Assembly: GCF_964355755.1 (NCBI RefSeq)
Contig: NC_092671.1
Span: forward strand, 37,403,304 to 37,467,303
Source of the DNA: Antedon mediterranea
Taxonomy: Eukaryota > Echinodermata > Crinoidea > Comatulida > Antedonidae
DNA: 64,000 nt
Reading direction: 5' to 3'
The notes below the pieces were generated by a model. The model did no database searches and was not told the origin of the DNA. It saw nothing but the letters and a program-made list of their open reading frames with translations. Position numbers and translations under genes: made by a program. The first letter of the stretch is position 1; each line of letters starts with the position of its first letter. Shown here piece by piece: positions 23,263-32,551 of this stretch.

Positions 23263-24122
23263 TACACTTTTTGCTGGTGTATCACTTTGAATCAAATCCA
23301 TAAAAAAAATTATTCGATGTGAAACATGAGTCTTTGGTATAGTGTTTGACGTCACTACGAACATACATCGTTAAACGCGCGCGTACACGTACATTGATCA
23401 TTGATTGTAAGGGCACATGCATGTCAACAACAAAGGACCGTAGTTATTGATTTTTTTAAACGATTAATTATCAATTACAGGATGATCATCTAAGGAAATA
23501 TCGCATTAATTTGGTTGTCAGCACCAGTTTACGTTAAACAAAGAGTGACATCCGTTCTACAAACAAGACATCAATCTTAGGGCTTAGAGAGAGGCGTTAT
23601 AATATAAATATAGTGGTTGGTGAAACCCCTTCGAAGCAGCTGAGGGAATTAGGAATTGTCTCAAGTAGTCCTCCGCCTACCGGTTTCTGGCCGATAAAAA
23701 TCAGGACGATTCAATCGGGCAAAACAATAAATGTAAAAATCTATATTTAGTTGTAATTATAGTTTAACGTGAAAGGTCATGCCCCTTTGGAAAATACAGA
23801 TTATTGTTTATTGCTGGTCCAAGAAATATAAAACACGTGGGCAATAAACTACCGCAAACTTTATTTCTACACACAAGTCATTCTTTCATTCAAAACATCA
23901 TCACTTATAAGTTCATATTTAGAATTATTGAAATATAGAAACTGTTGGTTACCTAAATCACTGTAATTCATACATATATTTATAATAATATAGCCACTTG
24001 TTCTTGAGCTATGGAGAATTTTGTACTCTGTATTATTTTTTCCGAAATAAAAAGATGAAATGAAATTAAATGAGTACGTACCATTCAGGAACTTTAAATG
24101 CTAACTCAGTGGCTTGATTTTA

Positions 24123-24232
24123 TTTGTGAATAACGTTTGTGAATCACGTTTGTTAATAACGTTTGTGAATCACGTTTGTGAATAACGTTTGTGAATAATG
24201 TTTGTGAATAACGTTTGTGAATAACTTTCTTA
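24123..24232. repeat. 13-bp minisatellite (TGTGAATAACGTT)
   Basis: About eight tandem units alternating GTGAATAACGTTT and GTGAATCACGTTT. Two more isolated units occur near 24326-24356. Confidence 0.85.
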
Positions 24233-24509
24233 CTTGTTTACTTGTTTCCGGAACTCAGCATTTGCTGAGTCCGGAGTCGAGGCTAGACTATGCCTCCTAT
24301 AAGCCCCTCTTGAAAATAACATCAAAAACGTTTGTGAATCACGTTTTTTGTCACAAACGTGACACGATACAACATATTAAATGGCTATCCTGATTTGTAT
24401 TATGTATAATAATTGTGATGTTATTATTGTTATTAGAAATTCGAACAAAGTTAATCAATAAATCATTCCCACTGGCTGCAAGAACACAATGGGAACACAA
24501 TTTTGTATT

Positions 24510-24661
24510 TAAAGCTCTGTCTACACTATCAACTAGTATGACAAAAGTGTGATGTGCCCAAATATGGTAGTGATATGCCAAATACGGTAGTGATATGACA
24601 TCATCCATTCATATATGGGCACGTAACATTTGTTTATAAATGATGGTGTAGACAGAGCTTC
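24510..24661. repeat. MITE-1 copy 10 (complete)
   Basis: AAGCTCTGTCTACACTATCAA left, TGATGGTGTAGACAGAGCTT right. It lies just beyond the 3' end of sulfotransferase B. Confidence 0.85.
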
Positions 24662-24688
24662 ATTGATTGATTGGCAGTTAAACTCCTG

Positions 24689-27188
24689 TTAATTATCTAT
24701 AGTAGTAATATTGAACATTACACGTTGTTTTTGACGTATGTATCTCGTATAAAACACTTCCAGTCTAGTCATTCTCCAGCATGGCGATCCTTCTTCCATT
24801 TTACCATTTGATTTTACACCAACAAAATAACGGGAGATATTAATGCCATTTGTACATTTTTCTTTCCAAAACTCTTTTCTTTCTCTGAATTGTTTTAATT
24901 CTTTCCGCATTCGATCTCGTCCGAATTCCTCTATTTCCCGCCACAAAGATTGGTTGAAATAATCGAATAGTTTTACGTCACCGAAATTCCATTTTTTTAT
25001 TCGATCAGCTAAACTATCATCAATGATGTTTCTACTTTCGTTTTTACGAACAAGTTGAGGAAAATAAACAATATCGTCAAAATCCCAACATAATCTTTCT
25101 TTTAAAATAATCAAGGACTCGTCAAAATGATCCGTAATGACTGCAAATTGCATTGACGATTTAACATTGTTAATTATTGAATCTATCACTGATTCGTTTC
25201 CTTTGTCTTTCAGCCCAAATGCATTTAACATTGGGTTTCGTTTCTTAACATATTTCGCATTTGATGGGTCTGCTTTCTCGGCTCTGTTTATGAACTCTAG
25301 TAAAGGGTTGGTGTAGTTGAGTAGGTCCAAATGCTTTGCATATCCGAAGTATGAAAACGTTGACTCAAACACTCGAACCGGACTTCGAATAACCGTCATA
25401 ATGAGGGCGCCATCGTACACAATGTTCTTAAATGCTAAAGGTAAACGCAACAAATATACATTTATTTTATTTCTTTTATTTTAATGTTGAAATAAACATG
25501 TTAATAATATCAATATCAACATTTATTATATAGGAACCGTTTGTTTTTACGACTCACCACTAGTACGCACCTATTAAGTCTACGCATGTATTTGGAAGTA
25601 CGCTAAATGAATTTTTGACTTGTGGCACGTCGTGAATGTAACATCATACATTGAGGAGCTATACTATAGGACATTGTTGAAGTTGAAGTAAGGATACTAA
25701 ATATCGTCTAATAAAACTGTTGATTGTTTAAATCCTATTTGGTGAACGGTTCGTTTTAGTTGAGTGCAAACGCGACTCTACAGTTCACTATGTCGGTCGG
25801 TTGGTCGGTCGGTAAACACTAACTCAAATTTGCGCACGCGACTACAGCATAACTAATGCTTTGTCTACACTATCAAACTAGTTTGACGGAAAAAGTTTGA
25901 TGTGCCCAAAAGCGGTAGTGATATGACATTATCATGTCCATATATGGGCACATTTTTTTGTCACATATTGTTTGATAGTGTAAAACTATCAAGCGTTAAA
26001 GATATTACAAGAAACTTACCTGTTTCGTTGTATATACAGTGGTGACATAGCATATTATATCTTGGAACAGGCAACTCTTCAACAAATTCCGTTATCAGTG
26101 GTCTGCTCAGGGTGTACATGTGGTCGTATTGATTGTTGCCAATTTTTGGAAGAGCAAACGTCAAGTTGTGTTGGTCACCATATCGCAGAAGTATGTTTTG
26201 CATGGTAGAGCTTCCACATTTGTGAGTTTTAAGAAATGCGATGTTCTTTCTTGGTGTACATTTTTCTGTCACATACTCTGCCAAAACACGCTGGGTGTTA
26301 ATGCCTTTTGGTGTTGTTTGGTCAGTTAAGGTTGGTGTGATTTGGCCAGTAGTGTTGGAACCGTGTGTGCCTTGGTCAGCAGGGTTGGAACCGTGTGTGC
26401 CTTGGTCAGCAGTGTTGGAACCGTGTGTTACTTGGTCAGCAGTGCTGAAGATGTGTGTGACTCCAGTAGTATTTGAGTCATGTGTGCCTTGACCAGCATT
26501 GATGCTGAAGCCGCGTATCACTTGGTCAGTAGAACTGAAGCTGTGTGTGCCTTGTTCATTAGAGCTAGGACCTGGCCTGTACGTTGTATGGTGTGTTGAA
26601 CTTTGTGCCTCCGCTTGTAATCTTGCAACCGAGACATTCGGCGCTGAATATTCCCAAAGTCGATTTAAAATACTAAAAATAGTTACACGTTTTTAGTTTA
26701 GGCATTTAAAAAAATATTTCACTTGAATTTGTTATGGCCTAAGTAGGCCCGACTTTCATTCCATATTACAATGTGATAGGCCTAATATTCAATCATCGTG
26801 ATAATATATTAGAAATTTTGATTACCGTGAATATAACAACAACAATTATTGTAAAAACACCGATGGTGGTGACGATGGTTAGGAAGGTGATATTGACATC
26901 AATGGACAGAGTCATCCGTAGTTCAATTCAATCAAATTACATTAAGCTCTCTGTCTACACTATCAAACTTTATGTGACAAAAAATGTGATGTGCTCATAA
27001 TGGGCATGAAGATGTCATATCACTACCATATTTAAGCATATCACTACCATATATGGGCACATAGTTATCTTCAAATCTTACCTTCTATCATCATCAAAGG
27101 GTGATTTCGACCACAAAATCCAACTGCATCCAGTTATAAATAAACTGACGAGTAGTACATTTCGGTAGTAGTATGCTAATGTCGCCAT
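24689..27188 (-). CDS. galactose-3-O-sulfotransferase-like gene B (long repetitive stem)
   Basis: Gal3ST-type type II Golgi sulfotransferase, 501 aa, in three exons on minus: 27188-27082 (107 nt, like gene A), 26672-26020 and 25434-24689, phases 2 and 1. Exon 1 encodes a membrane anchor (VLLVSLFITGCSWILW). Exon 2 has an unusually long stem of about 150 residues containing repeated DQGTHGSN-type units rich in Ser, Thr and Asn-x-Thr. It then has the 5'-phosphosulfate loop KTHKCGSSTMQNILLR and CHHCIYN with the conserved His. Exon 3 has VIRSPVRVFESTFSYFG, DHFDESLIILKERLCW, and a Cys/Trp tail ending in FYTRYIRQKQR. The stem could be heavily O-glycosylated. It is the longest member of the cluster. 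Convergent or tandem relation: same strand as gene A, divergent from gene C. Confidence 0.9.
25855..25984. repeat. MITE-1 copy 11
   Basis: TGCTTTGTCTACACTATCAAACTAGTTTGAC at left. The right end stops at TTTGATAGTGTA. Located in gene B intron 2. Confidence 0.8.
26335..26560. repeat. 30-bp coding minisatellite in the stem of gene B
   Basis: About seven degenerate units of GGTCAGCAGTGTTGGAACCGTGTGTGCCTT (plus-strand reading) inside exon 2. Each encodes a ten-residue (S/A)DQGTHGSNT-like unit on minus. The period keeps the frame. Confidence 0.85.
26943..27065. repeat. MITE-1 copy 12 (right end missing)
   Basis: CTCTGTCTACACTATCAAACTTTATGTGAC at left, ending in CCATATATGGGCACAT. It lies 16 bp from the inner edge of gene B exon 1. 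Confidence 0.8.
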
Positions 27189-28355
27189 TTGTAGTTAAAT
27201 TTAACAATGAACTATTAAGCTAACCACCAAAAAGAGGTGTAAACAATCAATTATTTAAATTAAAAGGGAAATCAATATCGGGGCATTCAGAAAGTAAGCA
27301 AATGCATTCGCCTGTGCTTGGTTTTGTTTAAAAGTTAGAAGTGATCGGTTCTTTCTTTGTTAATAATTTATACTAATAATTTACTTCGGATGCCCGCTAT
27401 GCTTATATCATGGAGTAGTTTAAAGCCTGGTTCCCACTATAGGACGTAACGCAAGGACGTAGACGCAACGCAAGCGAGTTGACCAATCACACGCGACTGT
27501 TCGAATAATCCATCGCTTGAGATTGGTCAAATCACTTTCAGTTGCGTTACGTTCTTGCGTTGCGTCCTAGTGGGAACCAAGCTTTGATTAAGTAGATAGA
27601 CTTAAGATTTAGATTGTGTGTCACATGATGATATGTAATAGTTAGGCCTACTCAATTAAACCCGTACTACATCAACAGTGTTTTTTTTTTGTATACGAGT
27701 CCAGAATTGTATACGATCATTCTTAATGCAATCGCGACCTCAGATGACGAGAGTATGGCGCGCCAAGCTGTCATTTATTCGGAAATAAAGATATCCTATT
27801 CGTAAAATACAACTAATATTTCATTCAGTCAAGAATGAAATCTCTCAACTTATGAAAATATTTGCCATTGCAAACGTTCATTATTTGTAAATTTTAATAT
27901 TTATAATACAGCAATTACGGCAAATTAGTATAAAGCAAAGTTACTAATAATGAAATGGTACGGTAGTGAACATGCGCAGTCTCACAGGCAGTAGGTGTAT
28001 ATAGTGAACATACGACGAAAGTTAAAACTTAATTACAGATTATCTCAAATGAACGTATATACAGTAATTGATAACTTCGTGGAGAGAAATGGTTTGAAAT
28101 GAAAATGTAGTATTTTAGCAACAAACCTTTCATTCTATAAATATTAAATACAGGTGAAGATATAGTAGGCCTATTTACAGTTTTTTTTTTCAATATCCAT
28201 GTTTCATTATGTATACCAGTGGATTTGTGAATGTGTCAGCTGCGTAGTTTACGCCCCAACGCGTTATTTTCAATTTAAAGGATTAGGGAATATGGGATTA
28301 CCGTACTCTACTAATACTAAACGAATTGCGAGCATGAAAGCAAAATTAACTTAAA
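27189..28355. promoter_or_regulatory. divergent 5' flank of sulfotransferase genes B and C
   Basis: B (minus) and C (plus) start about 1.2 kb apart. A MITE-2 is at 27423-27584. The part from about 28060 is shared with the flank upstream of gene D (32150-32550) and with an orphan copy at 31437-31745 (TGGTTTGAAATGAAAATG, ATACCAGTGGATTTGTG, GTGTCAGCTG), so it probably includes the duplicated promoter. Confidence 0.5.
27423..27584. repeat. MITE-2 copy (complete, short form)
   Basis: AAGCCTGGTTCCCACTATAGGACG at left, CGTCCTAGTGGGAACCAAGCTT at right. Inner sequence has GACCAATCACA and GATTGGTCAA as an inverted pair. Confidence 0.8.
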
Positions 28356-30468
28356 ATGTCTAAATTAAGGGCATTTGTTATAGCAGCTCTGTGTTATGGT
28401 GTTTTTATTTTGGCACTTTTTACATACCGGCTAAGTCCACTAAAATAGTGAGTACCGACTTTTGTTTACTATTTATTTATTATCACTATCTGTATATAAA
28501 TCAACATAATTAGCCTAATTTTTATGTCGTAACAATAATAATAATATCGAACAATATAAAGCGCTCGTATCGCAGCGCAACATGAAACGAATAACAAGGT
28601 GATAATAAGGTAAGTTTTCAGAAGAGATTTGAATTGAAAGGGGGACGGAGTGTAACGGATGGAATGAGGAGGAAGTTGGTTCCAGATCTCTGGTGCCTGA
28701 AGAAAGAACACGCATTTTAGGCTGGTGTCGTAAAATGACCACAGTCGTGTTGAAGTTAACTCGTTTACCGTTCTTTAGAATTTACTTCTTAGGCCTATAG
28801 CTAATATGTGTTTTTACAGTTATAGATATAGAAACATACAGGACCACAAAGATGTCTCTAATGTCCTACTTGAAACTAACCAAACAACATTCAGTGGAAG
28901 AAATCAGTTTGCGAAACCCACAAAAACCGAATGTAAACCTCACACGAACATAGTCTTCTACAAAACTCATAAATGCGGAAGCTCGACAGTTCAGAATATA
29001 TTTTTAAGATTCGGAGATAAGAACAACTTGACTTTTGCTATGCCTGTGAAGAACACTTTTGGATATGATCATATTTTCAGTCTTTCTATTCCTTTCAACT
29101 CAAGCATGGTTGAAAAATTACCAAGTAACGAATACAATATACTAGCGCATCACTGTGTATATAACAAGACTGGTGAGTTGTTTTCTTGTTTTAGTTAACC
29201 CAACAACCAGTCCGATGCTAAGACTAGTTCTCTTAAAAACAAAATGCCAAGTAAAATGGGAACAACAATCATTTGATAAATAACGAGTGGTTAAGACAGT
29301 GGAACCGTAATTACGTATCCATAACATCGGCAAGGGTGTGTCGAGGCTCACTCGCTCCATGGTTCTGGTGGTAGAACGAGTCTTCTCGGATAAGGACTAT
29401 AAACCGTAGGTCCAGTGTACACATAGCTCATGTGCACTTTAAAGAACCTAGTACATCTTTCGAGACGAGTAGGGGGTTACCCCAGTGTACTAGTACACAA
29501 ACAGCCACTGCCACATCGGCGACAAAACCGGTAACCATATCAACTCCTTTATGAGCATGGTGTGGAGGGTGGTTCAGAAGAACCAATGCCAGCCCAGAGA
29601 GGAGATGTGGCGTATGCCTGAGAGTCGTATCATGAGATGAGTGTACTGTATCTCGTCTGTTACACCCCTACGGCCACCTAGGTCATGGGACAACGAAACG
29701 AAACATTAAAAGTTAATTATTATTATATTAATATTATTTTTTTTTATAGGTTTTAAAGCCATTATGCCTTCAGATTCTTTTTACGTGACCATCATCCGGG
29801 AACCAGTGTCCGTCTTTCATTCTCGATTTGAGTATTTTCATTGGGATAGACAATTGGATCTACTGAACTACTCGAATCCAATTGACGAATTTATGAATCG
29901 CATTGCCGCGTTCGATAGACATGACTGGTCTAGATACATCAAAAGAACAAACGTTATGTTCCGCAATTTTGACTACAAACAGAAAATAGATACTACTACA
30001 ATGGCGAAGATGGTAATGGCAAATATGGAAGAAGAGCTAGATTTTGTCATGCTGTTGGAGTATTTGGACGAATCATTAATTCTTTTAAAGAATAAATTAT
30101 GCTGGAGTTTTGAAGACATTCTGTATGTGCCTAAGTTGGTTCTAAAACAACGTTTTGCTATCAACGAATCGTTAGCAAATAGAATTCGTAAATGGAGTCG
30201 TTGGGATGTGATACTTTATGACCGATTTAACACCAGTTTTTGGAAACAAGTCAACAAATTCGGATTGCATAAAATGAAAAGAGAACTGCACATATTTAAA
30301 GACAAACAAGATGACCTTGTGAAAAATTGTAGTGAAGAGGTGCAGTTGAATGGAAGTATGAAGAAGAATGGTCTATGTTGGAGAGTTTGGCAAGAAGAAC
30401 GCATTTATACAAAATACCTACGAAATAAACAATTAACTCGTTATAATAAAACCTTTCAGCAAACATAA
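28356..30468 (+). CDS. galactose-3-O-sulfotransferase-like gene C
   Basis: Gal3ST-type sulfotransferase, 387 aa. Three exons on plus: 28356-28447, 28820-29172 and 29750-30468 (phases 2, 1). Exon 1 encodes the anchor MSKLRAFVIAALCYGVFILA, almost the same as gene D. Exon 2 carries a ~38-residue stem fused to the 5'-phosphosulfate loop KTHKCGSSTVQNIFLR and AHHCVYN. Genes D, E and F have a separate stem exon instead. Exon 3 has IIREPVSVFHSRFEYF, EYLDESLILLKNKLCW, RIRKWSRWDV and FNTSFWKQV. Intron 1 contains a retrotransposon end just before exon 2. Intron 2 contains a SINE-like repeat. First of four same-strand, very similar genes. Acceptor specificity unknown. Confidence 0.9.
28469..28745 (-). 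mobile_element. non-LTR retrotransposon 3' fragment
   Basis: On minus, APEIWNQLPPHSIRY...SPFQFKSLLKTYL is the usual end of CR1/L2-like reverse transcriptase proteins, in two overlapping frames (one frameshift). It is followed by GCGCTTTATATTG and an (ATT)n-type tail, typical of such 3' ends. Located in gene C intron 1, ending about 75 bp before exon 2. Confidence 0.65.
29282..29705 (+). repeat. tRNA-derived SINE-like element
   Basis: Head: GAGTGGTTAAGACAGTGGA (A-box) and GTGTCGAGGCTCACTCGC (B-box). Body: TCTCGGATAAGGACTATAAACCG, TGCACTTTAAAGAACC and GAGTAGGGGGTTACCCC, which resembles a body module I recall from fish and other animal SINEs. The end (ACGAAACGAAACATT) is less certain. Located in gene C intron 2. 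Confidence 0.55.
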
Positions 30469-31301
30469 TTTTTTTGTTTATAATCAATCCATATTTACAC
30501 TAATTAAACGTTACTCAAACTTTATTCGAACAATACGCTTTGGATCAGAGGCACGAAGTCAATATTAACCATGGCGTCAGACACACGCTTATAAAAAGGT
30601 GCGTTCTAACATTAGCAATGCGGTTACAAAAACAAATTAGGCCTACATCAAAACTAGAAAAATTAAACTCAAATAAATAAACTTAGTATTACAGCCAATA
30701 TTTAACGGAAATTGTAGAATTTTTCAAGGTATTAAAGCTATTGGAAAAAGTATTTTTATAATGTAGATAAAACTAAATAAATGAACAAATGATTAATAAT
30801 AGTTATTAATTTAAGTGGTGGGCGGTAAATATTTAAGTTATAAGAGAGGTCTCGCAATCTTACGAAATACGAAAACTGATACGTCACGCACACGTATTCG
30901 TTTTCGTAAGCCAGTGAAAATGGGGAGGTTTCGCAACCTTACGAATACGATAACGAAAACGGATACGTCATACATTTGTGAAACTTTTGAGCTGATCCCC
31001 ATTTCATATTCGTAAAGCGTATTCGTGTTGACGAATATCACCAGTCAAGCAGAGGATAACCCTTTAAGCCCAACCGCTTGTTTCCAAAGGGTCCTCAATA
31101 ATTGATACAATGAAAATGCAAAAAAATATAAATCAATTATTATCAATCTTATATTAAAAATTAATTTTAATAACAAATTCAACTTATGCTAAGTTCTGGC
31201 AATCATAATCATTATAGAAATATATATTATTATTTACAAAAATTCAGTCATTAATGTAAGTCTATACAATTTGCATATTTGTTAATAGATAATAATCATT
31301 A

Positions 31302-31427
31302 TAAAGCTCTGTCTACATTATCAAACTAGTTTGAAAAAAATATGGTAGTGATATGCTCAAATATGGTAGTGATATGACATCACATTTTTTTTGTCACATA
31401 AAAGTTTGATAGTGTAGACAGAGAGCA
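31302..31427. repeat. MITE-1 copy 13 (internally deleted)
   Basis: AAGCTCTGTCTACATTATCAA left and GTTTGATAGTGTAGACAGAG right, with part of the middle missing. Confidence 0.8.
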
Positions 31428-31436
31428 TTACAATCG

Positions 31437-31745
31437 ATCAAATGGATTGAAATGAAAATGTAGTATTCTAGCAACACAAGCTAACATATTATATAATAAT
31501 AATACAGAAAAGAACGTGACGCGATATTTCTTTTTGTACATAAGTTTGGATCCCTAATGAAACGCCACAAAATAAACATGGATATTCATTAGTCATATCC
31601 ATAAGTTTTGTACGATAAAAAAAAAATCGCGAAACTTCCTAATCAACGCCGAATTTTTATCCTTGTGTGACAAAATATTTCATTTTATACATCAGTGGCA
31701 TGTGTCAGCTAGTTATTTACACATCTGTGAGTTACTTTTAATGTA
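31437..31745 (+). pseudogene. orphan copy of the sulfotransferase C/D promoter flank
   Basis: GGATTGAAATGAAAATGTAGTATTCTAGCAACA, then after an inserted repeat GTGACAAAATATTTCATTTTATACATCAGTGG...GTGTCAGCT. This matches the flanks upstream of genes C (from about 28090) and D (from about 32175). It is followed by a MITE-2 instead of a first exon, so it looks like a promoter left after loss of its gene. Confidence 0.55.
31519..31610. repeat. dispersed ~90-bp repeat, copy 2
   Basis: Matches 17965-18050 (GCGATATTTCTTTT, GTACATAAGTTTGG, ATATTCATTAGTCATATCCATAAG). It interrupts the orphan promoter flank. Confidence 0.6.
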
Positions 31746-31749
31746 CTGT

Positions 31750-31971
31750 AAAGCTTGGTTCCCACTAGCGACGCAACGTAACGCAACCTACGCACCGTAT
31801 GGAAATGCCCTTCTAATAATTGTGTTTGCCCCCGCCTGCGTGAAATCAAACCTGCGATGTTTGCAGCATTGTTCCATCGTCGGTTCCCACTTGCGATTAC
31901 GCAATACAGCACTTTGCGTCAATACGTCGTAGCGTTGCGTTACGTTGCGTCGCTAGTGGGAACCACGCTTT
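31750..31971. repeat. MITE-2 copy (complete)
   Basis: AAGCTTGGTTCCCACTAGCGACG left, CGCTAGTGGGAACCACGCTT right, with the TGCGTGAAATCAAACCTGCG core. Near-identical layout to the copies at 20643 and 47629. Confidence 0.85.
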
Positions 31972-32202
31972 ATTGATTAGGGATTGATTTTTACTTAGAC
32001 AACAATGAGTTCACTTCAAAACTGTTTAGCCAAAGTACAATGTTTAAATCAACACAGTTTGTTATGGAAACTCTATGCTTATATATTGGCAGTTTTAAAA
32101 GGAACAAACTATGAGAGTTACAACTTTATTTTACAGAATAATGAAAGTTAATACAGTAATTGATGACTTAGAGGAAAATGGTTTGAAATGAAAAAAGGGT
32201 TT

Positions 32203-32347
32203 TAAAAGCTGTCTACACTATCAAACTACTTTGACAAAAAAAAGTGTGATGTGCCCATATATGGTAGTGATATGCTTAAATATGGTAGTTCTATATGGGC
32301 ACATTACATTTTTTTGTCACATAAAGTTTGACAGTGTAGACAGAGCA
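32203..32347. repeat. MITE-1 copy 14
   Basis: AAAAGCTGTCTACACTATCAA left (two bases lost from the tip), TTTGACAGTGTAGACAGAGC right. Located in the upstream flank of gene D. Confidence 0.85.
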
Positions 32348-32551
32348 TTAGCATAGACATAGACATCGCATTGACTACATGTGATTAGTAACAACGAGTT
32401 TTTAATCCTAGTGACAAAATATCAATGTTTCATTTTATATACCAGTGGATTTGTGTCAGCTGCTTTACTTTACACCTCAATGAGTTATTTTGAAGTGGAT
32501 TAGAAAATAGTACTCATTAAACAATCTGAGTTCAAAGCAAATTAACTTAAA

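Larger units (their letters stand above)
20239..24509. other. sulfotransferase A - B intergenic stretch
   Basis: No coding gene supported. A possible untranslated first exon of gene A ends at a good minus-strand donor near 21962 (CTAG|GTAAGT), unproven. The rest holds a MITE-2, a MITE-1, a doubled ~54-bp unit (21555-21663), a doubled ~170-bp unit (22395-22755), a 16-bp GC-rich minisatellite and a 13-bp minisatellite, each listed separately. Confidence 0.5.
30469..32202. other. sulfotransferase C - D intergenic stretch
   Basis: No intact gene. It holds two ~55-bp direct repeats of a CGAAAACKGATACGTCA.ACA motif (30865-30985), a MITE-1, an orphan copy of the C/D promoter flank (31437-31745, listed separately), a dispersed ~90-bp repeat and a MITE-2. 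Confidence 0.5.
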
